Positions 9,717 through 18,376 of a DNA stretch of 64,000 bases are shown here, in pieces. Both the position numbers and the translations under genes were made by a program. The notes beneath the pieces are model-generated. The model did not search any database and had not been told where the DNA came from. It saw nothing but the letters and a program-made list of their open reading frames with translations. The stretch's first letter is position 1, and each line of letters begins with the position of its first letter. Source of the DNA: Streptomyces roseolus (GTDB taxonomy: Bacteria; Actinomycetota; Actinomycetes; Streptomycetales; Streptomycetaceae); NCBI RefSeq assembly GCF_014649855.1, contig NZ_BMTV01000033.1, positions 16,981-80,980 on the forward strand. The letters are read 5' to 3'.

Positions 9717-10847
9717 CTACCGCCGGCGTCCTTCGGGCACGTCGTGGCGCGCGGGTGCCCGACCGGCTCCGCAGGAGTCCCGGACCACCAGCCGCGGCAG
9801 CCACTCGACCGCGGAGTGCGCGGCGTCGGGGTCCTCCAGGCGGCGCACCAGCAACCGGACCGCCGCCTCGCCGACGGCGAAGGTCGCCGGGCTCACGGAG
9901 GTCAGCGGCACGTCCGCGAGCGCGGCCGTCTCGTCGTTGTGGCACACGAGCGCGAAGTCCTCCGGGACGCGCACGCCGTGGGCGCGGAGCCGGTGCAGGA
10001 GGTCGACCGCGTCGATGTCGGTGTGGACGAGCGCGGCGCGGACCTCCCCGGTGCCGATGAGTTCCAGCAGGCGGCCCCCGCCGATGTCGTCGGGGTGGCC
10101 GCCGGGGCCGGCCGGATCGGGTGAGAGGTCGTCGTCGGGAAGACCGAGCGCCCGGACCGCCGAGAGGTAGCCCTCCCGTACCGCCGGCCTGGTGTGGGTG
10201 TGCCGGGCCAGCAGCGCGACGCGCCGGTGCCCGAGCTGCACCAGGTGCCGCACGGCGAGCGCCGCTCCGCCGGCGTGGTCCGACACCACGCGGTCCAGGT
10301 GGGAGCCGGGCACGCCGAGGGGGATCCGCCGCTCGACGAGCACGGCGGGGACCGGAGGTTCGGCGAACGGCGCCGCCTCCGCCTCGTCGGGGCCGTCGAC
10401 CGCCCAGCTCGGCGCGAGCAGCAGGCCGTCGACGCCGGCGTCGAGCAGCGTGGCGACGTGCTGATGGTCCCGTGCCGAGGTGTAGCCGGTGACGCCGACG
10501 AGCAGGCGGACCCCCGAGTCGGCGGCGGCCCGGCGGGCTCCCTGGATGACCGACCGGAAGTAGTAGTCGGAGACGGGCACGACCATGCCCAGGAGGAGGC
10601 CGCCCGGCGCGTTCGGCGGGGTACGGCGGGCAAGACGGGCGTCGCGGGCGTTGAGCGGCGCGGTCGGCCAGGTGACGGTGCCGTGCAGCCGCCGCACGCG
10701 TCCCACCGCGGCCAGCGCGGCCACGTCGCGTCGGGCGGTCTCCACCGAGACCCCGAGAGCGGCGGCGAGTTCACCGACGCGCACGCTCCCCCGCTCGCGG
10801 ACGAGCCGCAGGATCCTGCCGTGCCGCTCCTCCACGCTCTCTCGCAA
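9717..10847 (-). CDS. Hybrid regulator: DeoR-type HTH fused to LacI-type sugar-binding domain
   Basis: A 376-residue regulator. Residues 1-60 (HGRILRLVRERGSVRVGELA, VSVETARRDVAAL) are a DeoR-like winged HTH. From about residue 80, GLLLGMVVPVSDYYFRSVIQGARRAA begins a LacI/periplasmic-binding-type ligand domain. Later segments include LLAPSW, VVSDHAGGAALAVRHLVQLGHRRVALL and VPLTSV. It is encoded just upstream of, and in the same orientation as, the PL8 lyase, so it probably senses an oligosaccharide released by it. The DNA target of such hybrids need not be the LacI-type site seen in the lyase promoter. Confidence 0.82.
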   Translation of the reverse strand: MRESVEERHGRILRLVRERGSVRVGELAAALGVSVETARRDVAALAAVGRVRRLHGTVTWPTAPLNARDARLARRTPPNAPGGLLLGMVVPVSDYYFRSVIQGARRAAADSGVRLLVGVTGYTSARDHQHVATLLDAGVDGLLLAPSWAVDGPDEAEAAPFAEPPVPAVLVERRIPLGVPGSHLDRVVSDHAGGAALAVRHLVQLGHRRVALLARHTHTRPAVREGYLSAVRALGLPDDDLSPDPAGPGGHPDDIGGGRLLELIGTGEVRAALVHTDIDAVDLLHRLRAHGVRVPEDFALVCHNDETAALADVPLTSVSPATFAVGEAAVRLLVRRLEDPDAAHSAVEWLPRLVVRDSCGAGRAPARHDVPEGRRR

Positions 10848-11048
10848 CGGTGCCGCCTCCTCGTTCCGGCCGGTGGGTCGCGGGCGCAGCCTAACGCCGG
10901 AGAGCGGGAAGGAGATCGGACGGAGCCGCTTCCGGTTCCCCGTCCCGCCTGGGGCGCGTCACCGCCGCCGTGCCCGCCGATACGCGAAGGGGGGTGGGGC
11001 GGTGACGCGTTCCGCCCCGGGACGGCGCGCCCCTCATCGGCGTTTCGC

Positions 11049-11627
11049 TCACGCGCTCGGCGGTGTCGTGCGCAGGCCTTCGAGGAGGGCGGCGAGGTAG
11101 CGGTGTGCGGCGTCGACCCGCTCGGCGGGGGTGCCGCCGTGGACGCTCACGGCGTGGGCGATGCCGCACATGAGCGGGACCAGGTCGGTGGCGGCGAGGT
11201 CGGGGCGGACCGCTCCGGCGTCGCGGGCCCGGGCGAGGAGGGTGGCTCCGGCCGTCGCCACTGCCTGCTTGAGTTCCGTGGTGCGCGGTACGGCGTCCGT
11301 GGCCGCGGCGGCGACGGGGGGCAGGGCGGCGTCGGTGACCTGTGCCTCGACGGTGCGGAAGAGGAAGCCGGTCAGACCGTGCCAGGGGTCGGCGTCGGTC
11401 AGCGCCCGCCGGCCGTGGGCGGCCAGGGCCTCCAGGCACGGGGCGGCGACGGTCTCCAGCAGCGCCTCGGGCGTGGCGAAGTGACGGTAGACGGTGCCGA
11501 CCCCGAGCCCGGCCCGGCGTGCGACGTCGTTGAGCTGCAACGGTGTGCCCTCGTCGACCAGTTCGCGGGCGACGGAGACGATCCGCTGCCAGTTGCGGGC
11601 CGCGTCCTTGCGTAGGGGCGTCGTCAT
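11049..11627 (-). CDS. TetR family transcriptional regulator
   Basis: A 192-residue TetR-type repressor. Its DNA-binding head is QRIVSVARELVDEGTPLQLNDVARRAGLGVGTVYRHFATPEALLE (about residues 14-58), followed by an all-helical ligand domain. It lies 82 bp downstream of the SDR gene in the same orientation but has its own upstream operator (11642-11660). The same CGGATG/CATCCG motif recurs upstream of the SDR gene, so it likely represses both itself and the SDR. The ligand is unknown. Confidence 0.88.
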   Translation of the reverse strand: MTTPLRKDAARNWQRIVSVARELVDEGTPLQLNDVARRAGLGVGTVYRHFATPEALLETVAAPCLEALAAHGRRALTDADPWHGLTGFLFRTVEAQVTDAALPPVAAAATDAVPRTTELKQAVATAGATLLARARDAGAVRPDLAATDLVPLMCGIAHAVSVHGGTPAERVDAAHRYLAALLEGLRTTPPSA

Positions 11628-11641
11628 GGGGCCATGCTAAT

Positions 11642-11660
11642 CGGATGGTTCATCCGGATG
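11642..11660. promoter_or_regulatory. TetR operator (autoregulatory site)
   Basis: CGGATG-GTT-CATCCG at 11642-11656 is a perfect 6-bp inverted repeat with a 3-bp centre, 15 bp upstream of the TetR start. The right half continues into the palindrome CATCCGGATG (11651-11660), giving three adjacent half-sites. The motif recurs at 12634-12689. Confidence 0.7.
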
Positions 11661-11709
11661 GTTCCGCCGTTCGCCCGGCACCCGTGGTGCCGGGCCGCGC
11701 GGGCGGCGC

Positions 11710-12600
11710 TCAGGCGGGGGCGATCGGCGCGTGCCGTTCGCTGAGCCGGCGTACGGCCGCGGCGACACGGGGGTCGGCCGCCGCCCGGTGCGGGGCGACC
11801 GGGCGCGCCCGGGCGCCGATGACGATGCCGGTTCGGCCCGACAGCGTCTCGTCGGTGGCGGCCACGACGGAGGGCCTGGCCGCCGCGGACGCCGGACCCG
11901 AGGTCGAGCGCTCGAAGGTGCGGCGCACCAGGGGCCACAGCAGGCGCAGGGCGGGCGAGACGATCTTCGGGTCGGTCATGGTGCCGTTGGTCATGTCGGT
12001 CGCGGCCCCTCCGGGATCGGCGGCGAAGACCGAGACGCCGGTGCCGTCCATCCGGTCCGCCAGGTCCAGGGTGTAGGCGAGGTTGGCGAGCTTGGCGCGA
12101 CCGTACCAGTGGAAGCCGTAGTAGCCGCCCGGCGGCTCGACGGTGTCGAACACGCGCTTGGCCACGGTGACCGCGCCCGACGTCACGTTCACGATCCTGC
12201 TCGGCGCGCCGGCCGTGAGCGTGGGCAGCAGCAGTTCGGTCAGGAGGTAGGGCGAGAGGTGGTTGAGGACGAACGACGCCTCGACGCCGCCCCGGGTCCG
12301 GTGCTCGGCGAACATCGCCCCGACGTTGTTGACCAGCACCGTCAGCGGCTCTCCGGAGGCGGCGTGGTCGGCCGCGATCGTCCGGGCGAGCGCACGCACC
12401 TGGTCGAGCGAGGCGAGGTCCGCGGGCAGGAACCGGGCGGGGTGCGCCGGGCCCGTCGCGTCGATCCGTTCGACGGCCCCGGCCCCCCGCCCGGGGTCGC
12501 GCCCGACCACCGTGACCGCGAACCCGGCGGCGGCCAGCCCCAGCGCCGTCTCCAGGCCGATGCCCGCGGTCCCGGCCGTGACCACTGCCGTCCTCTTCAT
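11710..12600 (-). CDS. Short-chain dehydrogenase/reductase (SDR)
   Basis: A 296-residue classical/atypical SDR. The NAD(P)-binding motif TAGTAGIGLETALGLAAAG lies at residues 8-26, an NNVGA segment near residue 87 stands in for NNAG, and the catalytic YGRAK (YxxxK) is near residue 160. The GGYYGFHWYGRAKLANL region resembles retinol-dehydrogenase/WWOX-like SDRs. ATG at 12600 is selected because it begins MKRTAVVTAGTAGIG; upstream in-frame sequence overlaps the operators. The substrate is unknown. Two CGGATG-type operators upstream tie it to the downstream TetR gene. Confidence 0.85.
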   Translation of the reverse strand: MKRTAVVTAGTAGIGLETALGLAAAGFAVTVVGRDPGRGAGAVERIDATGPAHPARFLPADLASLDQVRALARTIAADHAASGEPLTVLVNNVGAMFAEHRTRGGVEASFVLNHLSPYLLTELLLPTLTAGAPSRIVNVTSGAVTVAKRVFDTVEPPGGYYGFHWYGRAKLANLAYTLDLADRMDGTGVSVFAADPGGAATDMTNGTMTDPKIVSPALRLLWPLVRRTFERSTSGPASAAARPSVVAATDETLSGRTGIVIGARARPVAPHRAAADPRVAAAVRRLSERHAPIAPA

Positions 12601-12633
12601 ACGCCCCTCCACCCGCCCGTGACCCCATCGAAC

Positions 12634-12689
12634 CGGATGGACCATCCGCTTCAGTCCGGACGGTAGCACACATCCGGATGATCTATCCG
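12634..12689. promoter_or_regulatory. Paired TetR operators upstream of SDR
   Basis: CGGATG-GAC-CATCCG at 12634-12648 is a perfect dyad. CGGATG-ATC-TATCCG at 12675-12689 has one mismatch and is preceded by CATCCG, forming the palindrome CATCCGGATG at 12671-12680. The centre-to-centre distance is 41 bp, about four helical turns. The arrangement mirrors the site before the TetR gene. Confidence 0.7.
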
Positions 12690-13036
12690 TTTGAGGCTTG
12701 GGCAGCACGGGAGGCCGGCCCGCGCCGGGAGCCAGGCGGAGGCCGGGAACCCGTACGGCGTCGGCGGCTTCCCCGCGAGCGCCGGGAGTACGGGCCGGGA
12801 CGTCCGGCCGCCGTCGGGTCGCCGCAGACCTCGCGCACCCGCTCGCACCGAGGCGGTGGGCCTCGTCCTCGGCGCGGGGACCGCTGTGCCCGGGAGCCGC
12901 TGACCGGTCTCGGCGGCGGTCCGCCGCTTTCCGGGCGCCGTCGGCGCGGCGGCGGCCTCCGCCCCGCAGGGCGGGCCGTCACCCACATGCCCGGGGGACG
13001 GACGCCGAGGGTCCCCCGCGCCGACGGGCGCGCCGG
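12690..13036. other. Intergenic stretch without a recognised gene
   Basis: About 350 GC-rich bases upstream of the SDR operators and downstream of the ECF partner gene. Several open frames exist on both strands, but none shows a ribosome site, a domain or convincing codon structure. Confidence 0.5.
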
Positions 13037-13948
13037 CTACGGCTGGTCGGTGAACTGCGGGTCCGTCCGCTGGCTGTAGATCTTCTTCCCCGCCGCGTCG
13101 TAGGCGTGGACGTAGGGGGACGGACCGACGTAGGAGGGGCCGGGAGGTGCGTCAGGGGTCAGAGCCGCGGCGTAGGCGAACGCCCCGTCGGCCATCACCG
13201 CCGGGTACTCCTTCTCCTGGTCCCCGTAGCTGATGGTGATCCTGGCGACGTCGGCGGTGTAGTGCCCGGCTCCGGTCATGAGGTACTGGCCCTTGCCGGC
13301 GACCTCACCCAGCGAGTCGAAGTACTCGACGAACCGGCCGGTCCCCCACAGGCGGTCGTTGATGAACGTCGGCGGGAAGTTCTGGCTGCTGCCCTTGTCG
13401 CCCTTCGAGTGGCACTGCACGTACCTGCCGGAGGAGTCGACGGCGACGACCAGGCCGTCGCGTGCGGGCGAAGCGAGGGGGGCCCGTGCCGCGACGACCG
13501 CCCGGTACCGGGGGGCGTCCGCGCCCAGGCATGTCGCCAGGATCTTGGTCACCGTGGGCGTGTCCATGGGCGTCGTCCGCGTGCTGGTGAGGGTGAAGGT
13601 GCCGGGGGCGGACTGCTCGCCGGCCGTGGGCCGGGACCGGTCGGCGCCCTTCGTGGGCTGCGGGTCCGGCGCGTCGGCGGCGCGGGGCGGGTTCCCGGCA
13701 GCGCTTCCGAGGGGCGGCCGGGCGTCCGCTCCCGTGCCGAGGACGGCGACGGCCGCGGCGCCCACCGCCGCCACGCCCGCGGCGGCGCCCGCCGGCACCA
13801 GCCAGCCGCGCCGCAGGGGTGCGCGGCGCTCCGGGGCCTCCTGGCCGTCCTGTGTGCCGATCTTCATCAGGAGCTCCTCTCGCATCCGCCGGTGGTCCGG
13901 CAGATCACGGTCAGAAGGAGCCGCGGGAATGCCCTGGTCGTCGTTCAT
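13037..13948 (-). CDS. Membrane-anchored partner of the adjacent ECF sigma factor (putative anti-sigma-like)
   Basis: A 303-residue protein with a polar N-terminal cytoplasmic segment (residues 1-47), one transmembrane helix (LVPAGAAAGVAAVGAAAVAVL, about 50-70) and a large extracytoplasmic domain ending VHAYDAAGKKIYSQRTDPQF. ATG at 13948 overlaps the sigma-factor stop by ATGA, so translation is coupled. The topology fits an anti-sigma factor or sensor, but no HxxxCxxC zinc anti-sigma motif is present and the outer domain is not one I recognise. The function is therefore inferred from position. Confidence 0.7.
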   Translation of the reverse strand: MNDDQGIPAAPSDRDLPDHRRMREELLMKIGTQDGQEAPERRAPLRRGWLVPAGAAAGVAAVGAAAVAVLGTGADARPPLGSAAGNPPRAADAPDPQPTKGADRSRPTAGEQSAPGTFTLTSTRTTPMDTPTVTKILATCLGADAPRYRAVVAARAPLASPARDGLVVAVDSSGRYVQCHSKGDKGSSQNFPPTFINDRLWGTGRFVEYFDSLGEVAGKGQYLMTGAGHYTADVARITISYGDQEKEYPAVMADGAFAYAAALTPDAPPGPSYVGPSPYVHAYDAAGKKIYSQRTDPQFTDQP

Positions 13949-14592
13949 CGTGCGACTTCCTCCGAGGGGACGGGACGGGTGGAACCGAACGACGCCGTCG
14001 CCGCGCCCGTGTCGACCAGGTCGGCGCCCAGTCTGCGGCGCGCCCGGTGCAGGCGGGACTTCACCGTTCCGACCGCGATGCCCAGGGCGACGGCGGCCGC
14101 CTGGTGATCCAGACCGGACCACACGCACAGCTCGACGACGTCGCGCTCATGACGTGGCAGCCGGGCCAGAGCACGGTGGATCCGCGACATGCGGCTCTCG
14201 TCGTCGACCCGGGCGGCGACCCGGTCCGCGTGATCGCGTACCGGCTCGTCGTGGGAGACGAGTCGGCGGAAGAGGGCCTCGGCCCGTCTCAGCCTCCGGC
14301 GGGCGTTCGCCAACAGGCCGTCGGCGACGCCCAGCAGCCACGGCAGGGCCGAATCGCGGTCCAGCACGACCTCCGACCGCCGCCGCCAGGCGTGCAGGAA
14401 GACCGTCGACGTGAGGTCCTCGGCCTCCGCCCAGTCGGCGGTTCGGCGGAAGAGGTGGTTGTAGACGGCCTTCGCGTGACGGTCGAAGATCCGGCCGAAC
14501 GCCTCCCGGTCGCCGCCGACGGCCGCCGCCCACAACTCCCGGTCGGACATCTCCTCGGCCGATGCGGCGGGACCGACGTCGTTCAGTTCCAT
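13945..14592 (-). CDS. ECF RNA polymerase sigma factor
   Basis: A 215-residue ECF sigma factor. Region 2 is GDREAFGRIFDRHAKAVYNHLF with the WAEAEDLTSTVFLHAWRR core (about residues 27-72). Region 4 is LARLPRHERDVVELCVWSGL followed by the HTH AAAVALGIAVGTVKSRLHRARRRL (about 143-190). It directs RNA polymerase to a dedicated regulon, likely controlled by the membrane protein encoded immediately downstream with a 4-bp overlap. There is no SnoaL extension, unlike the ECF41 factor at 29143. Confidence 0.9.
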   Translation of the reverse strand: MELNDVGPAASAEEMSDRELWAAAVGGDREAFGRIFDRHAKAVYNHLFRRTADWAEAEDLTSTVFLHAWRRRSEVVLDRDSALPWLLGVADGLLANARRRLRRAEALFRRLVSHDEPVRDHADRVAARVDDESRMSRIHRALARLPRHERDVVELCVWSGLDHQAAAVALGIAVGTVKSRLHRARRRLGADLVDTGAATASFGSTRPVPSEEVAR

Positions 14593-14737
14593 GTCCTCTT
14601 CGTGTCCGGCACCCGCCCCAGGGTTCCCGCGCGAGCCGAAATCACCGCGGGACCACGTCCGACCAGGCCGGCAGCAGGCTGCCCCCGTGGAACCTCAGGA
14701 GATCAGGAAAGGGGCACGTTCACGTGTACGCCGTCCT

Positions 14738-15142
14738 TCAGGGCGCGTCATCGAGGGCGATGTCGAGCGCGTGCCGGGTGCCGGTGACGTCGAGGAGGAG
14801 GGCGACCTGGCCGGTGAGGGGGCCCATGAGGACGTGCCGCTGCGGGCGGCGCCGGGCGTCGGTCAGCTCGTGCACGAGCGCGGAGTCGCCGAACCTCACA
14901 CCCGCCAGGTCCAGCAGCACCAGCTCGATCTGCGGGGTGCGCACCGCGTCGAGGGCTTCGCGCAGGCAGGGGACGGTCTCGGCGTCGAAGTCGCCGCTCA
15001 GCAGCAGGAGGGCCGTGGTGGGACGGCCGCACGAGGTGTAGCGGACGAGGGCGTCGCCGCGGGTCGGGCGCCAGGCGGGTGCGCCGTCGACAAGGTGCAG
15101 ACGGGTGCGGGTTGCGTCGTTCTGGGGTCGGTCGGGTATCAC
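14738..15142 (-). CDS. STAS-domain protein (anti-anti-sigma-like)
   Basis: About 134 residues. The C-terminal ~100 form a STAS fold: TALLLLSGDFDAETVPCLREALD, IELVLLDLAGVRFGDSALVHEL, then QVALLLDVTGTRHALDI. The segment DLAGVRFGDSAL corresponds to the loop carrying the phosphorylatable Ser in anti-sigma antagonists. GTG at 15142 is favoured because of an upstream GAGG; an in-frame TTG at 15274 would add 44 residues of low-complexity sequence. Partner-switching kinases and SpoIIE phosphatases are encoded elsewhere in the window (22439, 45645). Confidence 0.7.
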   Translation of the reverse strand: MIPDRPQNDATRTRLHLVDGAPAWRPTRGDALVRYTSCGRPTTALLLLSGDFDAETVPCLREALDAVRTPQIELVLLDLAGVRFGDSALVHELTDARRRPQRHVLMGPLTGQVALLLDVTGTRHALDIALDDAP

Positions 15143-15457
15143 GGGGATGCGCCTCGATCCGTGAGCAGAGCCCTCCGGCAGAGTGCTCCCGCTGACCTCC
15201 GCGGGATCCCAGGCGTCGAAGCCCGGTTTCGAGACGACATCGCCGCCGGCGGGAAGGTGGAACGCCGGCGGCAACCCGGATCGGTCCGGTATCCCCCACC
15301 ATCCTCTTCCACCGGCCCGTACGCACGTCTCGCAGGTCAGAGCCGCGTGCGGGGCCGGACGACGGCCGTCGGCAGGTGTCCGGGGGCGGGAGGCGGGTGA
15401 GCTCCACCACGCGGAGGCGCGGCCGCCCTTGCCCGCCGGTCCGACGGAGGGCGGCCG

Positions 15458-15865
15458 TCAGCGCTCCACGCCGACGGCGCCGGAGAGCGTCTCCCGGATC
15501 TGCAGGACGTCGTCGACGCCGGTGATCGCGCACAGGCGCCGGACCGGCGCCGACGGTGCCGCGACGCGCAGCTTTCCCGTCCGGTGGACAAGGATCATCA
15601 GATTCAGGAAGGACGAGTCCGCGAAGGTGACCCCCGACGCGTCCAGGATCACCTTCGGATGCGTGTCGGTCGCGGTCTTCAGCGCATCGGCCAGCGGTCC
15701 GAGGGAGTGCAGGTCGTAGTCGCCGCGGGCCTCGACGACCTGCGCCCCGCGGTACTCGTACCGGAGGACCACGCCCTGCGGGCACGCCTCCTCCGCCTCT
15801 CCCCTGGAGGGCTCGTTGCCGGCCCCCCGCAGGAGTTCGATGGCGGCGGCATCATCCCAAGGCAT
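15458..15865 (-). CDS. STAS-domain anti-sigma factor antagonist
   Basis: A 135-residue STAS protein. The fold runs from VVLRYEYRGAQVVEARGDYDLHSLGPLADAL to KVILDASGVTFADSSFLNLMILVHRTGKLRV and ends VDDVLQIRETLS. The Ser-Ser in FADSSFLNL occupies the phosphorylation position of SpoIIAA/BldG-type antagonists, whose unphosphorylated form binds an anti-sigma kinase and frees a sigma factor. It lies next to a second STAS gene, which could be a duplicate with a different partner. Confidence 0.85.
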   Translation of the reverse strand: MPWDDAAAIELLRGAGNEPSRGEAEEACPQGVVLRYEYRGAQVVEARGDYDLHSLGPLADALKTATDTHPKVILDASGVTFADSSFLNLMILVHRTGKLRVAAPSAPVRRLCAITGVDDVLQIRETLSGAVGVER

Positions 15866-15964
15866 ACGGGGACTCCCTCCGGTGATCCCTCCACGAGAGG
15901 GAAATGAGACGCCGAATGCAGGAAATTTATGTCATGCATTCTCGTTCTGGCAAGTCGCGTCGCG

Positions 15965-15970
15965 TAAAAT
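15965..15970 (+). promoter_or_regulatory. Candidate -10 element, leaderless HTH gene
   Basis: TAAAAT fits the TAnnnT -10 pattern and ends 7 nt before the ATG at 15978. The surrounding 60 bp are unusually A/T-rich for this window. No good -35 was found. Confidence 0.35.
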
Positions 15971-15977
15971 CCAGGAC

Positions 15978-16313
15978 ATGCTTGGAGTCCCTGAATCCCA
16001 CACCGGATGGACGTTCATCACGAACCACGCCCGCGTACTGGCCGCCATCGCGGACAACCCGAACGCCCGCATCCGTGACATCGCCGCCCGCTGCCGCCTC
16101 ACCGAGCGGGCCGTGTCGCGGATCATCGCCGACCTCGAACAGGACGGCTACCTCTCCCACACGCGAGAAGGACGGACGAACACCTACCGCATAGAGCCGG
16201 GCAAGGCGCTGCGCCACCCGGCGGAGGCCGGCCTCCCCCTGGCCTCCCTCCTCTCCCTGCTCGTGGAGAACGAGGCGGAGCGGGCCGGCCGGCAGCCGGC
16301 CGTCTCCCAGTGA
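15978..16313 (+). CDS. Small winged-helix (MarR/ArsR-like) regulator
   Basis: A 111-residue protein with a compact winged HTH: HARVLAAIADNPNARIRDIAARCRLTERAVSRIIADLEQDGYLSHTREGRTNTYRI (about residues 16-71). The short helical tail LASLLSLLVENEAERAG could dimerise. Such single-domain proteins repress nearby genes or act with partner-switch systems. ATG at 15978 is chosen because it precedes the fold directly. It is divergent from the STAS gene at 15458-15865, its most likely regulatory neighbour. Confidence 0.75.
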   Translation: MLGVPESHTGWTFITNHARVLAAIADNPNARIRDIAARCRLTERAVSRIIADLEQDGYLSHTREGRTNTYRIEPGKALRHPAEAGLPLASLLSLLVENEAERAGRQPAVSQ

Positions 16314-16633
16314 GCCGAGCCGGAGCTTCGTCGGTGGCAGGCGGCGACCTTCTTGGCGCAGGACGTCTCCCGGGCCGCGCGGTCCGACACTCCTGACGGC
16401 GCGTCACCCGCCATCGGTGTCACCGTCGAGGACGCCCGCGGGCGCACCGGCGTCGCCGTGCGCCGTGGGCGCGTGACACCTCCACCGCGAAGGCCGACGA
16501 GCGCGGTGTGGGGGGTCTCCTGGTCCAGGGGGTTTTGTCCGAGGGCGCGTTCGTTCACGAGGGAGGGCCGGCCGTCCTTGTTCGACCGGTGCCGAGGCGC
16601 CGCGTGGACGACCGGCCCTTTCCGGGGGCTCTT
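16314..16633. other. Convergent intergenic region
   Basis: About 320 bases between the 3' ends of the HTH gene and the efflux gene. I see no gene with a ribosome site or recognisable product here, and no strong long-stem hairpin. Confidence 0.45.
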
Positions 16634-18220
16634 CTAGGGGTGGGCGTGGCCGGGGGTCCGCCGGACGCCGATGACCGCGAGGACCGCGCCCGCCACGCAG
16701 AGGACGCCTGCGGTCAGGACGGCGGTGTGGACGCCGTTCATGAAGGCGTGGTGGCTGCCCTCGACGATCGCCGACCCGAGCTGCGCGGGTGCGTCGGCGG
16801 CGACGGGCGCGACGCCCATGGCCACCGCGTCCTCGGCCTCCAGCAGTGCGGTCGCCGCGGGGGCGGGGACGCCCGCCGAGGTGAGCTCGCCGGTGAGGGT
16901 GGTGCCGACCCGGCCGGCGATGAGGGAGACGAGGACGGAGGTGCCGAGGGCGCCGCCGATCTGGAGGGCCGTGGCCTGCAGCCCGCCGGCGACGCCGGCG
17001 TCCTTGACGGGGGCGTTGCCGACGATGGCGTCGGAGGAGGAGGCCATGACCATGCCGACGCCGAGGCCGAGGGCGATGAACGGCGGCCACATGAGGCCGT
17101 AGGCGCTGTGGGCGTCCCAGGTGAGCATGGCGAAGCACGCGACGGCCTGGAGGGCCATGCCGAGGGGCATGGTGAGGCGCGGGCCGTACTTGTCCGTGAG
17201 CGCGGCACCGAGCGGGGAGGCGACGACGGAGGCGAGGCTGAGGGGCAGGGTCCGGACGCCGGCCTCGACCGGGGTGAAGCCGCGCACGTTCTGCAGGTAG
17301 ATCATGACGAAGAAGATCACGCCGAGCAGGACGAAGAAGTTCAGCGCGGTGATGACCGTGCCGATGGCCAGGGCCGGGTTGCGGAACAGGCGCATGGGCA
17401 GCAGCGGTGCGGCGATCCGGGTCTGCCACCAGCCGAAGAGCACCAGGAGCAGCAGGCCGGCGCCGATGGCACCGAGCGTGCCGGAGGAGGTCCACCCCCA
17501 GGTCTCGCCCTTGACCACGCCGAAGACGAGCGCGAGGAGGCCCGCGGCGAGCAGGACGACGCCCAGGACGTCGAACTTCTCCCGCGCGGCGTGCTCGTTC
17601 CGGCTCTGCGGCAGGACGGCCGCGCTGAAGAGGAGGGCGACGACGCCGATGGGTGCGTTGATGTAGAAGACGGACTCCCAGCTGACGTGCTGGACGAGGA
17701 AGCCGCCGACGATGGGGCCGAGGGCCGTGGAGACCGAGGAGACCATGGCCCAGATGCCGACGGCCATGCCGAACTTCTTCGGCGGGAAGACCGCGCGCAG
17801 CAGACCCAGGGTGTTGGGCATCAGCAGGGCGCCGAAGAAGCCCTGCACCGCCCGGAAGGCGATGACGCCCTCGATGGAACCGGCCAGGCCGATGGCGACC
17901 GAGGCGAGGGTGAAGCCCGCGACGCCCACCAGGTAGAAGGTGCGGCGGCCGAAGCGGTCACCGAGTTTGCCGCCGAGTATGAGCGCCGCGGCGAGGGCGA
18001 GCAGGTAGGAGTTCGTGACCCACTGCAGGTCGGAGGTGGACGCGTGGAGGTCCCGGCCGATCTCGGGGTTGGCGATCGAGACGACGGAGCCGTCGAGGCC
18101 GACCATGAACAGGCCGAAGGCGACGGCGACCAGGGTCAGCCACGGGCGGGAGCGGCGGTCGCTCGCCGTCGCGGCGGGCGGGGAGTGGGAGGGTTCGGCC
18201 AGGGTGCCGGCGGAGGGCAT
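16634..18220 (-). CDS. MFS drug exporter, DHA2 (EmrB/QacA) type
   Basis: A 528-residue transporter with about 14 hydrophobic helices. MFS motif A GGKLGDRFGRRTFYL lies near residues 63-77, the acidic helix-1 motif GLDGSVVSIANPEIGRDL near 37-54, and antiporter motif C VSSVSTALGPIVGGFL near 156-171. It probably exports hydrophobic drugs or metabolites in exchange for protons. ATG at 18220 follows AAAGAA and is preferred over upstream in-frame codons, which would add a polar non-family extension. The MarR gene 156 bp upstream is the likely repressor. Confidence 0.9.
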   Translation of the reverse strand: MPSAGTLAEPSHSPPAATASDRRSRPWLTLVAVAFGLFMVGLDGSVVSIANPEIGRDLHASTSDLQWVTNSYLLALAAALILGGKLGDRFGRRTFYLVGVAGFTLASVAIGLAGSIEGVIAFRAVQGFFGALLMPNTLGLLRAVFPPKKFGMAVGIWAMVSSVSTALGPIVGGFLVQHVSWESVFYINAPIGVVALLFSAAVLPQSRNEHAAREKFDVLGVVLLAAGLLALVFGVVKGETWGWTSSGTLGAIGAGLLLLVLFGWWQTRIAAPLLPMRLFRNPALAIGTVITALNFFVLLGVIFFVMIYLQNVRGFTPVEAGVRTLPLSLASVVASPLGAALTDKYGPRLTMPLGMALQAVACFAMLTWDAHSAYGLMWPPFIALGLGVGMVMASSSDAIVGNAPVKDAGVAGGLQATALQIGGALGTSVLVSLIAGRVGTTLTGELTSAGVPAPAATALLEAEDAVAMGVAPVAADAPAQLGSAIVEGSHHAFMNGVHTAVLTAGVLCVAGAVLAVIGVRRTPGHAHP

Positions 18221-18376
18221 GCGTGGGTTCTTTCGTCGTGAGAAAACGCCGAGCCGGCGCACGGCGCCCTGGGGGCGGCCGGCTGCGACTGGCGGGGAGG
18301 AAGCGGCGCGAAGGGCCGCGGCACGCGCGTCGGGCACACGACGGTGTGCCCGATGCGCGTGCCGGACGGGAAGCGT

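Noticed and set aside
6977..10060. A 1027-codon plus-strand frame
   Set aside because: Antisense shadow of the PL8 lyase and its regulator; no domain and no ribosome site.
12691..12903. Possible 70-residue gene upstream of the SDR operators
   Set aside because: No ribosome site, no recognisable fold, and weak codon structure; overlaps equally plausible frames on the other strand.
15816..15977. 54-codon N-terminal extension of the small winged-helix gene
   Set aside because: It overlaps the STAS gene antisense, is not HTH-like, and the fold starts directly after ATG 15978.
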